From NCBI RefSeq assembly GCF_002099425.1, contig NW_018344159.1, forward strand, positions 62,001-126,000: DNA of 64,000 nt, written 5' to 3'. This document shows positions 49,001 through 56,719 of the stretch, one piece after another. The stretch is from Phascolarctos cinereus (taxonomy: Eukaryota; Chordata; Mammalia; Diprotodontia; Phascolarctidae). A program made the position numbers and the translations under genes. Every line of letters begins with the position of its first letter. Position 1 is the stretch's first letter. The notes under the pieces were generated by a model, which saw nothing but the letters and a program-made list of their open reading frames with translations, had not been told where the DNA came from and searched no databases.

Positions 49001-49159
49001 GAAACAGCTAAACAAAATCCAAATGTTGCTTTGGTCCTTACATCTTATGGAGGCCATATTGGCTTTCTGGAGGGAATATGGCCAAGACAGTCCACTTACA
49101 TGGATCGAGTCTTCAAGCAGTTTGTACAAGCCATAGTTGAGCACGGACATGAACTCTAG
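13266..49159 (+). CDS. ABHD3: ABHD3, phospholipase ABHD3 (whole gene, 9 coding exons)
   Basis: Nine exons (13266-13412, 14120-14283, 15479-15661, 25600-25645, 33538-33650, 38537-38710, 40176-40224, 40307-40472, 48990-49159) join in phase with GT/AG borders to give 403 residues. The product is nearly co-linear with human ABHD3 (409 residues as I remember it). Residues 20-44 form one hydrophobic segment, a likely signal anchor. The alpha/beta hydrolase core follows: PGLTG at 141-145, FNNRG at 169-173, the nucleophile elbow GVSMGG with Ser215, the acid in SVDDVF at Asp341, and the base in SYGGH at His370. The family is known to hydrolyse phosphatidylcholines with medium-length or oxidatively shortened chains; mouse knock-outs accumulate such lipids. 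The enzyme is expected to be membrane-bound with its catalytic domain outside the bilayer. No frame damage was seen. A CpG island covers the first exon, suggesting broad expression. Confidence 0.97.
13413..15478. other. ABHD3 introns 1-2
   Basis: Apart from exon 2 (14120-14283), no repeat or RNA gene was recognised. The first ~150 bases of intron 1 belong to the CpG island. Confidence 0.5.
14120..14283 (+). CDS. ABHD3: ABHD3 coding exon 2
   Basis: Encodes residues 50-103 plus two bases of Asn104 ([20 protein letters not shown]...). The acceptor is CTTTCCCAG and the donor is GTAAGT. It carries the cap segment before the hydrolase fold, including the conserved [20 protein letters not shown] stretch typical of the ABHD1/ABHD3 group. 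Confidence 0.95.
15479..15661 (+). CDS. ABHD3: ABHD3 coding exon 3
   Basis: Completes Asn104 and encodes residues 105-164 plus two bases of Arg165. It contains the first core strands and the PGLTG loop (141-145), which in this fold helps form the oxyanion hole. The donor is GTATCA, a weaker match to consensus than the gene's other donors. Confidence 0.95.
16655..16912 (+). repeat. MAR1-type SINE
   Basis: Near-complete copy in ABHD3 intron 3: GATAGAGTGCTGGGCCTTGG head, GAGCTGGAGAAGGAAATGGC, and the RTE tail with AACAGCAACAACAG. Confidence 0.9.
17410..17535 (+). repeat. THER1/MIR-type SINE fragment
   Basis: CAAATATTTATTGAGCACTT, TGTGCTAGGTACTGGGGG, then AAGAAGCTTATAC. Confidence 0.45.
17846..17898 (+). 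repeat. (AAT)n microsatellite
   Basis: About 17 near-perfect trinucleotide units, directly followed by a MIR copy. Confidence 0.95.
17899..18110 (-). repeat. MIR SINE
   Basis: CATTTTACTGATGAGGAACC, GTTAAGTGATTTACC and GAATTTGAACTCAGGTCTTC mark a reverse-strand MIR. Confidence 0.8.
18115..19160. other. ABHD3 intron 3, nothing recognised
   Basis: AT-rich intronic sequence. A short MIR-like piece may lie at 18245-18340. Confidence 0.4.
19163..19262 (-). mobile_element. RTE/BovB-type LINE 3' fragment
   Basis: TTGTTGTTCAGTTGTGTCTG, TTTGTGACCCCATGGACCAT and GGGGTTTTCTTGGCAAA are the antisense of the tail found on MAR1 SINEs and of RTE LINE ends. It supports the view that an RTE element supplied the MAR1 machinery. 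Confidence 0.6.
19715..20760 (-). mobile_element. L1 3' region
   Basis: A long antisense stretch of marsupial L1 3' end: TTTTCAACATTTACTTTTAT, ATTCCCCAGTTGATGGGCAT, AGACCTAGTAGTGTTGTTGC, AATAGTTGGATCAGTTCACA, GCCTGTTCATATGC. Lies in ABHD3 intron 3. Confidence 0.85.
21035..21074 (+). repeat. A12 insertion with 14-bp target duplication
   Basis: GGAAGTGGTGAGTT occurs at 21035-21048 and again at 21061-21074, with exactly twelve A's between and no element body. Confidence 0.8.
21085..21285 (+). repeat. MIR SINE
   Basis: GAATAGAGCACTGGACTTGG, CCTCATCTGTAAAATGAGAG and GGTCCCTTCCAACTCTAAAT mark a plus-strand MIR. Confidence 0.8.
21440..21590 (+). repeat. THER1/MIR-type SINE 3' part
   Basis: GGGGATACAAAGAAAGGTAA, CAAGGAGCTCACATTCTAAC and CATGCAAACAACTAGGTAT. 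Confidence 0.5.
21600..23300. other. ABHD3 intron 3, nothing clear
   Basis: No exon or clear repeat boundary. The segment 21990-22260 resembles the CT-rich coding region of a decayed L2 (plus strand). Confidence 0.35.
23305..23650 (+). mobile_element. L2 LINE fragment
   Basis: CT-rich L2 3' coding/UTR text (CAGGCCTTCCATAATTTGGC, CAACCTACCTTCCTAAATTT). It is followed immediately by a headless WSINE. Confidence 0.55.
23655..23790 (+). repeat. WSINE1-type SINE, head degraded
   Basis: GGAGTCAGGAAGACCTGAGT, CTTACTAGCTGTGTGACCCT and an A-rich end. Confidence 0.8.
24395..24600 (-). repeat. MIR SINE
   Basis: GATTTTACAGGTGGGAAAAC, CAGAGAGGTTCAGGGACTTG, AAGCCACACTGGTAGTAAG. Confidence 0.7.
25600..25645 (+). 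CDS. ABHD3: ABHD3 coding exon 4 (46 nt)
   Basis: A short exon completing Arg165 and encoding [15 protein letters not shown] (166-180). The acceptor is GATTTTTAG and the donor GTAAGA. It follows an intron of about 9.9 kb. The FNNRG motif is conserved in the family. Confidence 0.95.
25935..26085 (+). repeat. MIR SINE
   Basis: GAGTTAGGAGACCTATATTT, CTTTCCTCATCTATAGAATA and GAGTTGGACTAGATGATGTC, in ABHD3 intron 4. Confidence 0.7.
26219..26370 (-). repeat. WSINE1-type SINE
   Basis: Poly(T) start, GGGGTTAAGTGACTTGCCCA, GCCAGATTTGAACTCAGATC and CACCACCTAGCTGCCC. A full reverse-strand copy. Confidence 0.9.
26820..27015 (-). mobile_element. L3/CR1 LINE fragment
   Basis: CCAGTCTCTGTTTAAACACC, CATTACCTCATGAGGCAGCC and TCAGGAAGTCCTTCCTTATA are antisense L3/CR1 tail text. 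Confidence 0.7.
27070..27190 (+). repeat. THER1/MIR-type SINE fragment
   Basis: TCATTCAGCAAGAATTGATC...CTATGCTAGGTAATGGG, then ACATACAAAGAAGGAAATAG. Confidence 0.4.
27705..27955 (-). repeat. MIR SINE
   Basis: CATTTCACAGATGAGGAAAC, GTTAAGTGACTTGCCCAGGA and CACTCAGGTCTTCCTGATTC. One of the best preserved MIRs in the window. Confidence 0.85.
27970..29900. other. ABHD3 intron 4, unclassified
   Basis: No exon recognised. 28680-29480 is purine-rich and repeats a TTTGCAGCTGTTTT-like phrase (about 28839 and 29119). It could be an old interspersed element, but I cannot place it. Confidence 0.35.
29905..30500 (-). mobile_element. L3/CR1 LINE fragment
   Basis: CATCATCTTGGTTGGATGCT, CCTTTCTAAAATGTGGCTGA, TTTCTCCCTGTTGAATTTCA and CACTGATAAAAATGTTAAAT are in the order of an antisense L3/CR1 tail. 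Confidence 0.75.
30690..31160 (+). mobile_element. L2 LINE fragment
   Basis: Plus-strand L2 text (AGCTCTCTCCAAAGTGACTA), ending in the standard tail with GTATCCCCAGTGCCTAGCAT and ACTTAATAAATGG. Confidence 0.65.
31165..31330 (+). repeat. MIR SINE
   Basis: GAGCTGGGTTCAGAACCCAG, CCTTATGTGTAAAATTAATG and GATGGCTTCTAAGGTCC. Confidence 0.7.
31620..31835 (+). mobile_element. L2 LINE fragment
   Basis: AATGGCACCATCATCTCTCC...TTTGACTCTTCCCTCC matches the L2 segment just before the conserved LDYCN region. Confidence 0.5.
31840..33537. other. ABHD3 intron 4, distal part
   Basis: AT-rich; no gene. A short THER1/MIR-type piece lies at 33175-33225 (GTGCCTACTATGTGCTAAAT). Confidence 0.4.
33538..33650 (+). 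CDS. ABHD3: ABHD3 coding exon 5, nucleophile elbow
   Basis: Encodes residues 181-217 plus two bases of Gly218. It includes [19 protein letters not shown] and the nucleophile elbow GVSMG with catalytic Ser215. The acceptor is CTTATAG and the donor GTAAGA. Confidence 0.96.
33651..36840. other. ABHD3 intron 5, mostly unclassified
   Basis: No exon or clear element apart from a THER1/MIR-like piece at 35375-35425 and a MIR tail at 35490-35550 (GGGTTAGACTAGATGACCTC in near-consensus form). Confidence 0.4.
36845..36945 (+). repeat. MIR-like fragment
   Basis: AAGCATTTACATAGTACCTA, TAGGCACTGTACTAAGCACT and ACAAATATCATCTCATT. Confidence 0.55.
37620..38035 (-). mobile_element. L3/CR1 then L2-type fragments
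   Basis: 37620-37800 reads as an L3/CR1 tail (CCCATTACCTCCTGAGGCAG). 37810-38035 reads as L2-related text on the reverse strand (GAGTCTTGAAGGATGGAGTA, GCAAGGAAACAGGTAG). Confidence 0.5.
38058..38215 (+). repeat. WSINE1-type SINE
   Basis: Head GGGGCAGCTAGGTGGCGCAG through an A-rich tail, flanked by an 11-bp duplication TACAAAGGTCT at 38047-38057 and 38216-38226. Lies about 320 bases before ABHD3 exon 6. Confidence 0.92.
38537..38710 (+). CDS. ABHD3: ABHD3 coding exon 6
   Basis: Completes Gly218 and encodes residues 219-275 plus two bases of Lys276. The peptide starts [16 protein letters not shown] and ends TTCLQSSVN, and it is nearly identical to the human exon. The acceptor is GATTTTAG and the donor GTGAGT. 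Confidence 0.96.
39148..39309 (+). repeat. WSINE1-type SINE
   Basis: Complete copy with an (AGA)-containing tail, flanked by AACTATTATGT at 39137-39147 and 39310-39320. It has split a MIR-like host sequence (CACAGAATGTTAGAACCACA before, GATAGAGAAAACAAGGCTCA after). Confidence 0.92.
40176..40224 (+). CDS. ABHD3: ABHD3 coding exon 7 (49 nt)
   Basis: A short exon completing Lys276 and encoding [16 protein letters not shown] (277-292). The acceptor is TTTCTAG and the donor GTATGA. The intron to exon 8 is only 82 bases. Confidence 0.95.
40307..40472 (+). CDS. ABHD3: ABHD3 coding exon 8, catalytic Asp
   Basis: Encodes residues 293-347 plus the first base of Ala348, with the catalytic acid Asp341 in NSVDDVFSP. 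The acceptor is CTTCAG and the donor GTGAGT at 40473. A SINE inserted just inside the intron has duplicated this donor (second copy at 40650). Confidence 0.96.
40491..40649 (-). repeat. WSINE1-type SINE at the ABHD3 exon 8 donor
   Basis: Reverse-strand SINE (GGGTTAAGTGACTTGCCCAA, GAACTCAGGTCTTCCTGACT, CTGTGCCACCTAGGTGCC) inserted 18 bases into intron 8. The 18-bp duplication GTGAGTTTAATTTCTTTT lies at 40473-40490 and 40650-40667, so the splice donor hexamer is present twice. Confidence 0.95.
41448..41515 (+). repeat. Mariner-like (Tc1/mariner) fragment
   Basis: GAATGTCCCCAAAGTTTTAG and TGCAGTTTTAAGCTATTAAA resemble the palindromic end of mammalian mariner-type short elements. A second piece lies at 54818-54860. 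Confidence 0.4.
42841..43434. mobile_element. Non-autonomous hAT-like DNA transposon
   Basis: The ends form terminal inverted repeats: CATAGGTTTCCAAA at the left and TTTGGGAACCTCTG at the right (reverse complement CAGAGGTTCCCAAA). The flanking eight bases (CTCTAAAG / CTGTGTAG) are a decayed possible duplication. About 594 bp, with no transposase. Confidence 0.6.
43787..44025 (+). repeat. MAR1-type SINE
   Basis: GTGGATAGAGTACTAAACCT, AAATGACAAACCACTCCAGT and the RTE tail GGGGTTACAAAGAGTCAGAT. Inserted in L1. Confidence 0.9.
44417..44520 (+). repeat. WSINE1-type SINE, 5'-truncated
   Basis: Starts inside the SINE body. A perfect 14-bp duplication GCAGAATGAGACAT flanks it (44403-44416 and 44521-44534), so the truncation happened at insertion. 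Confidence 0.9.
45034..45184 (+). repeat. WSINE1-type SINE
   Basis: Full copy between AATACATATATCCTT (45019-45033) and AATACATGTATCCTT (45185-45199), a 15-bp duplication with one difference. Confidence 0.92.
45600..45720 (-). repeat. MIR-like fragment
   Basis: GAGGAGTAAGTGACTTACCC, ATGTAGGCCTCTGCCTCCCT and a CACTGTACCACATGCC end. Confidence 0.5.
45849..46032. repeat. Compound TA/TG microsatellite
   Basis: About 185 bases of alternating pyrimidine-purine, including a TG run of about 18 units (45937-45968) and a terminal TA run. Reading frames through it are artefacts. Confidence 0.95.
46035..46098 (-). repeat. WSINE1-type SINE fragment
   Basis: GAACTCAGGCCCTCCTGCTT and CTCTATCCACTGTGCCACC. 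The 3' half of the SINE is missing where the microsatellite lies. Confidence 0.8.
46100..47520 (-). mobile_element. Internally deleted L1, 3' end joined to 5' region
   Basis: 46100-46330 is antisense L1 3' text (CCAGGTTTCTCTGAAACTAT, TTCCCAATTGATAGACAACC). The rest is antisense 5' region, ending at the element start: CTACCCCACCATCTTGCC near 47490 reads, reversed, as the GGCAAGATGGTGGGG start typical of these L1s. Confidence 0.7.
47525..48260 (-). mobile_element. L3/CR1 LINE fragment, interrupted
   Basis: AAATGGCAAACAGCAGAGGA, CATTAAACCAGTTCCAAATC and TGTTTTGCTGAAATCTAGGC are antisense L3/CR1 text. A WSINE sits in it. Confidence 0.75.
47730..47876 (-). repeat. WSINE1-type SINE in L3/CR1
   Basis: GGGGTTAAGTGACTTGCTCA, CTGAGGCCGCATTTGAACTC and CTGCGCCACCTAGCTGCCCC. 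The head is well preserved and still has CpGs, so it is perhaps young. Confidence 0.92.
48625..48840 (+). repeat. MIR SINE
   Basis: GACTTGGAAATCAGGAAACC, GGCAAGTCATTGAACTCCTC and AGCACTTTATGAACTTTAAA, about 150 bases before ABHD3 exon 9. Confidence 0.75.
48990..49159 (+). CDS. ABHD3: ABHD3 coding exon 9, catalytic His and stop
   Basis: Completes Ala348 and encodes residues 349-403, then TAG. It contains SYGGH with catalytic His370 and ends ...EHGHEL, one residue (Ser) shorter than the human C terminus. The acceptor TCTCTTTAG has a long pyrimidine tract. Confidence 0.97.
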
Positions 49160-49920
49160 CTTGTAGGTGTATCTTGTCTAGACCACCATTTTAGCACAGT
49201 GGCAAGTTCTGACAAAGGCAGCTCAGCTTAGTGCACAAATTTTAACTACTGTATATAAAGCAAATATGCCAGCAAGAGGATAAAGAGATTTAGAATTATG
49301 TGCAAAAACTACTTTTTGAGGAAAAACTACTTTGTAGCAGGAAATGAAGTATATTAGATTCACTTATGTAGATCTTATTTTTAATATGCCTTACCAAGAA
49401 TGACCTTAAATAAAGTAGCACTCTACATTCATTAAATTGCACTTAACCAAAACCATTGTGTAAGCAGATTTTAATTCCTCAGGGTTTTAATTTAGGTTAG
49501 CACTTTTTTTTAGGTTACCCAATTTAAATGATTTATTTCATAATATTCCAATAATTACTAAGATATTTTCAATGCTATTTGAGGTATGTTACATGTTGAC
49601 ACATTCCTAAGGGTACTTATATCTAATAATAAATGTGAAAATGAATTAAGAAGAAATGAAATACAGTATATTGTCTTACCTTTAAAAACAGATTACGACA
49701 GTATTAAACTGACTTCTGTACTTGTTACTTTATTCTGTGAGAGTTACTAAATTAGGGCTGGCTTCAGTTTTATAATGATTATTATTTTTATTTACATGAT
49801 TATTTTTAAATAGTGTATGTACATATGTCTATTAAAATAAATTCTTCCATTTTGAACTATTTACTATGTGGGTTTCCTAATTATCTGACAACAATAAAGG
49901 AAAAATAAAGTGTTTTAGTG
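49160..49920 (+). other. ABHD3: ABHD3 3' UTR and poly(A) signals
   Basis: AT-rich sequence following the stop. AATAAA hexamers lie at 49409-49414, 49836-49841, 49893-49898 and 49904-49909. No repeat was recognised before about 49.92 kb. Transcripts probably end near 49.43, 49.86 or 49.93 kb; the sequence cannot say which site is used. Confidence 0.65.
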
Positions 49921-49999
49921 AGAACTATGATATATATAGATATAGATATAGATAGATAGATATATGAGAACTTAATTTGAGTGGAAATCAGTATGAAAG

Positions 50000-50480
50000 T
50001 CCAAAAGATTTTTCTTTTTAGTTTTCCTACTCCCAGAATACTTTGCCCCTTATTCAGATATTTCTTCCTCTTACCTTCTTTTTCACCTGTTTGCATGTGT
50101 ATTCTGTACTTTACATTTATCTTTATCACTAACTTTCCTCCTAAAACCTCCCTACCCCCTACCTTCCCTATTATTATAGAGGGTAGCACCCATCATCCAG
50201 TTCCTCAGACTTACAATCTAGGAGTCATCCTGACCTCCTCACTATCTCTCACCCCACCCCACTCCCCAATGTCTAAGCTGTTGTCAAAGCCCATCCATTT
50301 CACCTTTGCAACTTCTCTTGAATCTGGCCCCCTTCTCTCTTCTGACCCTGTCACCACTGGTGTAGGTCCTCATCACCTCATGCCTTGGACTATTGTCATT
50401 AACTCCAGTGACTTCCTGTTGCCTCCAGGATCAAGTTCAAAATGCTCTGTTTGGCATTCATAGCCCTTCATAACCTAGTC
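50000..50480 (+). mobile_element. L2 LINE fragment
   Basis: AGGGTAGCACCCATCATCCA, CTAGGAGTCATCCTGACCTC and AACTCCAGTGACTTCCTGTT follow the order of L2 C-terminal coding text. Confidence 0.65.
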
Positions 50481-50974
50481 AGGTTGTCATGGGAAGGTAA
50501 GAAGATGGAGTTGAGCTGATTAAGACCATTTTTAAAAATTAAAAAATATATATAATAAAATAAAGCAACACATTGATCACATCTTAAATTGCATGCCTCA
50601 TTCTACCCTTTATAGTCTGTCATTTCTCTGATAGATTTTCTTCTTTCTTTTTTTCTTCTTTTTCCTTCCCCTCCACCTCCCCTTCCTTCTCCACTTTATC
50701 CTTCTTCCCCTTTCTTCTCCTTTTCCTCCTTTTCCACTTCTGTCCATTTGGGGAGTCATACCCTCACATGTGGGTGGGTGCTTTGTCCAAAGGAATACAA
50801 ATTTTGACTGCTTACACTGGGATTAGATTTTTTTTTCTATCACTGTTTTTGTTTTTTCCCGTGAAACTAGGACAGTAACCCTTTTGTTCTTGTAGTTTTC
50901 ATTTAGGATTTCTTGAAACATAACTCTAGAAAACCAGGCTTTGTTAAAGTCCATTATTATTCAAATGAGGCTGC

Positions 50975-51455
50975 TTGACTATTCCTTAGACCCAAATCAC
51001 TCTGGCTTTCACTGACTGGCCAATAACAGGTACCAGCCCAAATCTCACTCACTGAGTTTTCAGGGCTCAGAGTGAAGGTAAACAGCAACTGTTCCTGTTC
51101 TGTCCAGAAACTGAGATCTTCCCCTCCCAGACTGATTCTTTTGTGGAGGCAAACTAGGCCATCTTTTGCCTCTATTCTCACCTTGCCTTTAATTATTACT
51201 GAATGGGCATTGCCTCAGACAAACTGAGACCTGGAAAAGACCTTAGCTTAAAAGAGCCACTGCATCTGGGGCCATAGCTAGTAGCCTTGACCTAGTCTTG
51301 CCACTGGACTCCAAGCTGACTCTGGAGGAGAAAGTGAGGCTGATGACTTTGCACAGTTCTGCGTCACTTAACTCCAATTCACTTGCAAGTCAAGACTTCA
51401 CCCTCCTGATGTCCTCTTCAAGAATGAAGGGCAAACAACAGTAATAGGTCTCTGA
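50975..51455 (+). repeat. Marsupial interspersed repeat, family unsure
   Basis: CATTGCCTCAGACAAACTGA, GGAAAAGACCTTAGCTTAAA and CAAGAATGAAGGGCAAACAA match a repeat I recognise from other marsupial sequence but cannot name. Confidence 0.4.
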
Positions 51456-51639
51456 TACTTCTCTGACATGCCAAAGAGATCTCTCCTGTTCATTGTCTTA
51501 CTTTTAGCAGCATGTACATGGATGGTTACAGGATAAGCATTAACACCACATCACTAAAAAGTGGAAGGAGGGACGAGTGTATATGTATGTTATATTTCTA
51601 AGTAGTTTATTGAAGGGCATATTTGGAAAGATATGTTGA

Positions 51640-52900
51640 AGCCAGGTTGCAAAAGACTTTAAAATTTAAATACAGGGTAATAAGGAGCCACTAGAATTTA
51701 CTCAGTAGAGGAGTAGCTTGGTCAGCCTTGCACTTACGGAAAATCATTTTGGCAGCAGTATGTAGGATGTGCTGAATTGAGGAAACACATGAGGCAGGAA
51801 GACTAATTAGGAGGTTGTCAAGAAAATCTAGGTGAGAAGTAATGAAGTCCTGAACTAAGGTGGTAGCTATGTAAGTAAACAAGTCTGATGCAAGACAGAA
51901 TATAGAGATAGAAATGGCAAGATTTAGCAATGAGGAGTCAAAGATACTGTGGAGGTTACAAACTGGGAGAACTAGAAAAATAGTGGTGCCTTTGACAGAA
52001 ATAGGAAAATGGGAGGGTTTAGGGATAAAAAGAATGGGTTCTGCTTTGGACATGTTGAGTTTGAGATATCTCAGGACCTTCAATTTGAAATATTCTATGG
52101 GCTCTGAATGGTGGGATTGAAGCAAGCTCAGGACAGACACTCAGGCTAGATATGCAAATCTAGGGGTCTCTGGCATCTACTTGATAGTTAAATTCATGGA
52201 AGCTGATGAGGTTACTGAGAGTATAGAGGTAGAGAAAAAGAGGGCCTAGAAGAGAACCTTACTTAATCCTCCAGTTCGAGGGTGTGATAAGGATGATGAG
52301 CCAGCAAAAGTCATAGAGTAAAAGGAGCAGTTGCATAGGAAGAGAACCAGGAGACAGAAGTGTCATGAAAATGGAGGGTAGAGCATCTGGGAGAAGAAGA
52401 TGGTCAAATACAGTTAAGTGGGTTGAGAAGGATGAAGAAAAGGCCATCAGATTTGGCAATATAAGAGACTTGGTAACTTTGGAAAGAGTAGATCCAATTG
52501 AGTGACAGATTTGGAAGTCAGATACAAAAAGCTGAGGAGAGGAAGTGGGGACATTATGTTGATAGCTTTTCCTAGGAGTTTGCTAAGAAAAGGAGAGACA
52601 GAGGATGATAAATTGAGGAGATGGTTAGGATGGAGGTTTTTAAGGGTGAAAACCTAGACATGTTTGAAAGCTATAGGCAGGAAAAGGCTGGAGATCTAAG
52701 ATGGGAGATAATTGCAGTTGCAATATACCAGAGAAGGTGGGAAGGGAATAGGATACCCTTCACACAGAGGGGCTGACCTTGGCTTGAAGAAGGCCCCCTT
52801 TTTGGCAGAAACTGGAAGAAAGAATGAGAGAATGGGAGCTATCAAGTTTTGAGGTGAAGAGAATGGTAGAAAATGTTTAATGAATAGTAATAAATGATTA
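51640..52900 (-). mobile_element. L2 LINE, coding region
   Basis: Reverse-strand frame 51691-52140 reads like L2 polymerase C terminus: SHLDFLDNLLISLPAS, then IQHILHTAAKMIFRKCKADQATPLL. The rest (AGCAAAAGTCATAGAG..., GTTTGCTAAGAAAAGGAG) continues the same element, decayed. Confidence 0.75.
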
Positions 52901-53234
52901 TTGCTCAAGAAAAAGAGAGTTCACATCAAATATACTTAATTTTCCCTGTAAAGTTAAGAGGCAAGTTCCTTAGTTAATAGGGGTAAGAGGAAGGTGTGGG
53001 AAAATTAAAGGAGGGAGTGAAATAGGGAATCAATTGGGGGAAATAAAAGGACTACCTTCCTACAGTGAGGGCCCAGTTGTCAGCATAGTTGTGAGATTTC
53101 CTCTAGCTTTGTTAGCAGACAGTGAGGAGTGGAAAAGGAAGACAATGGGAGTAATCAAAGGCTGAGGTTTCACAAGAGATGACTGGCAATAGGACACCAG
53201 AAGATGAGCAGTTCATAGCTAGACAACAATTCAT

Positions 53235-53740
53235 ATCTGAAAAATATGAAGCTCTTTGTGGGCTGTAACCTCCACAATGTCAACAGTTAATGAGTGCCAA
53301 AGCTAATATGAGTCTAGGTATTTAAAGAGACACAGTGGGAGGTAATAGACTTGCTGTTACCTTGGTTAGACCACATTTGGAGTATTATGTTCACTATGGG
53401 GTGTATATTGTAAGAAGGACATTAATAAGGAGAATGTCTATAGCAGGTAAGATGCAGAACTTGAAAAGTTAAGTTATATAAGGATTTGGTTGCAGGAATT
53501 ATGGATGTTTAGCCTAAAAAAGAGAAGGCTTATAGGGGACATAATACCTATCTTCAAATACTCAAAAGGATGTCATGTTGAAAAGGGATGAAAGGATATT
53601 TGGGCCCCTAGGGCAGCATCAATAGAAGTTGCAGAAAGGTAGTTTTTGGTTCCATCTGAGGAAGGATATCCTAGAAGTCAGATGTCCCCAAGTACAAGAG
53701 GCTGCTTCTTCAAAAAAGAGGCGGGATGATCACTTCTCTG
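53235..53740 (+). mobile_element. L3/CR1 LINE 3' fragment
   Basis: GTTTAGCCTAAAAAAGAGAA, GGGGACATAATACCTATCTT and CAAATACTCAAAAGGATGTC are sense L3/CR1 tail text. Confidence 0.7.
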
Positions 53741-53879
53741 GTAAGCTGAGGAGGGGTTTCTTTTCTCTGACATTACCATACAACTCTCAGATCTTAAGAG
53801 CAGTTTAAAACAAAAATCTTCAAAACAGTGTGAAGCCTTGCTAAAGATACCAAATCTTTTAAAACTTTTCATATTTTAG

Positions 53880-56620
53880 AGAGAAATCTGGTTAGAATCT
53901 TTTCTTCTATAAATATATTTTTCTACCCTATGCAGAATGTTACTGCATTATCTTTTTATTAAAGCTTTTACTTCTTAATTTTACTTTTACTTTTAAGCAA
54001 ATATCTTGCTTGTTAGGTGTTCACTGGAGCTTGTGTTTCTTCTTTTTCAACATATAAAGCTGTGAATTACTCAATAGTGTAATTCATCTCTATCTCCGAC
54101 CTTGTGCCTTGGGAGACCTACTTCAAGCCATGTTTCTTGAATGTGGAAACTGCTTTGAAGATTATGTTATGGAAACTATATTTGAAATATTTTAAAAATC
54201 AAATTTAATAATCTTTATAGGAATTACCATTAAAAAACAAGTATCAACTGAATATTTATGGTAGTTTAATATTATAATTGCCTTATTTTTTGACTCAACA
54301 TTAAGTAATTTGTTACTCAAGTTCTGTATACCTTAACCCTCTGAGAAACTATAAACCATCCTCGCACTTAGTTACAACTTTCTTTTGTCTTCCAGTTTAG
54401 TTTATAGAGCGAATATCAAGATTGATGTGATTCAGTTCCTCTAGTACTTAGTTCTCTTGCTGGTCAATGGACAAGGATCTCACATTTAGATGAACAACTA
54501 AGTTAAAGTTTATAGAATATTTAAAACAATGTAATGTCTCTACCCTCTGCCAACATTTCTAATACTCTACCACCACCACTGCAGAAGTAGAAGGGGGTAG
54601 CCAAAGAATTCATCACCTGTGGCCAGCCTGCTGCTGCTGAGCTTTTCAGTATTTAGCTGGGCTTTTGGGCTACTGCTAGGACCATACTTTCTGGACTTTC
54701 TGGTATAGGAGACCCTGTCTGAGCTTGCAGTCTGCTAGCAAAACCTTTGAGAATCCACAGTTACCTTCACACCATATTGCAGCATCAAGAATAGTACTTG
54801 GTAGCCATTATATAGAATGTCCCAAAAGTCTTGGTGGAGTTTTAAGCTACTAAAGTTATTGATATCTATATACATACATATATAGATACAGATGTAAATA
54901 TGTGTTATTGAACTATATGTGTATACAGAAGTATCTGAGCTATATATACACATACATCTGTGTGTTGATATAAATATATATATCAGATGTTTCTAATCTA
55001 TATGTGTGTATGTAGATAGATAACACATATAATAGAACAAATTATTTAATATTTGTTTTATAAGAGTATGAAAAGCTTTGGATAAAAAAAAAGTCTGAGC
55101 ACACCTAGAATACTGTTACCAGCTCTAAGCTAGAAAATTTTGGGCCACACTATTAGCCCATTCTGTGCTTCACAGAGCATACAGATAAATTTGCCATTAG
55201 CTACACAGATAAGCCACATTTTGGATTTCCTTCCATCTGGTTCTTAGACCAAGTTATGGCCTTCTGAATTCATGGGACCCTAAGTGGTTTTTTTTTTCTG
55301 TCCATGCCTGTCTCAGTGGAGGCACTACAACCTAGCCTGTAAGAAAGGGATCAGGTCATTTTTCTAAACCATCAAGTTCCTTTCAAAAAGTTGTGAGACT
55401 ACTATTGGGAATATAATTGAGACTCGGCAGTTAGTTTATATCCTCTAAGGGGAATATTCTTCAATTGCATCGCCTTTTTATAATTTAGAAATTAATACTA
55501 ATACTCTCTGCAAAAAATTCTCCATTCCATTTGTATTGCTAAATAATTTGCTGATGGGCACTCACTTTGGTCAATGTCATGTTCCTAATCAAAATTTTGG
55601 AATCATTGTTAATATAGCTTATTCCATTTCTTTACAAAATGATATTTAGGGTAGGAAAAAATCTTTTCCCTTAATTTCACACTTTTGTGTTTCTGAAAGG
55701 AATAAAATTAAGAGCTGTTAAAGAAGCTACTTCAAAAATCATATGATCAAATGATTTGTTTTCGAAGTCTGAAGGTTAGGTGAAACTTTCTAAGAGGCAT
55801 GTAGACTCCCATAAAGAAAACAGAGAAAAGATATGAGTTGATATTTATTAAATTCAAAATAACTAGAGAGATAGCTCTTCTCATTAATTCAGAAGGCTGA
55901 ATCCTATACGGCTTTGCTCAATGGACCTTTAATAAGAAACACATTTCTGAAGGAGTATAATTGAAAATTACTGCTAAGATAATTTAATTCCTAGAATAAC
56001 ATTCAAACTTAATGGATATTAAAGCAAACACACAAACCAGTAGGCATTCAAGAAATGATTCAGATAGACATTCTGAGAATTTAACCTAACATGAATGATC
56101 TGAAAACAATAATTCCCAAAGCTATTTTGATTTAATATAAATGTGTCACCAATCATTAATTTTAATAGGAGAAAAGAACATTTTAAATTGCTACCAACAT
56201 TTTCTTTAAAACTAAGAGCTTGTAGCCTCTGACAAAGAAAGGGAAGTCACAGCAAGTGTAAGGTTCTGTCATGCAGTATTGATACATTTTAGGACTGGAC
56301 TCAATTGTTCACACCATTGGAACATTAATGTTTTTCAGAAAAAAATCTAAATATTTAGAGAAGCAGGAAGCTAAGGAGAATATTTTGTAGAACACAGAGG
56401 TAGGGTTAAATAAACAGAATTCTGGAATGCAAAACATGAGATAAATCTCTAGAAAAAAATGAGATAAACTCCTATAGAAAGACCAAAGGACCACAGGAAT
56501 TGGGCGTGGTGAGCAGGCAGCCTACGAAGCAACAATAGTCATGTTTTATCTATTATTAATTTACTGTTGCACATATGAAAATAGCAAGGTTATTAAAAAC
56601 TTAACTGTGATATAGACAAC
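53880..56620. other. ABHD3-SNRPD1 intergenic, mostly unclassified
   Basis: No gene seen. Contains a mariner-like piece (54818-54860), a TA-rich microsatellite (about 54865-55030) and otherwise AT-rich unique-looking sequence. Confidence 0.45.
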
Positions 56621-56719
56621 ATTTTTCTACCTGTATATTTATTTAAAATTTCATAAATAAAATTTTTTTAAATCCCCAAATCCCAATACTCATCATTATG
56701 TTCTAAGGAAAGTTACCTA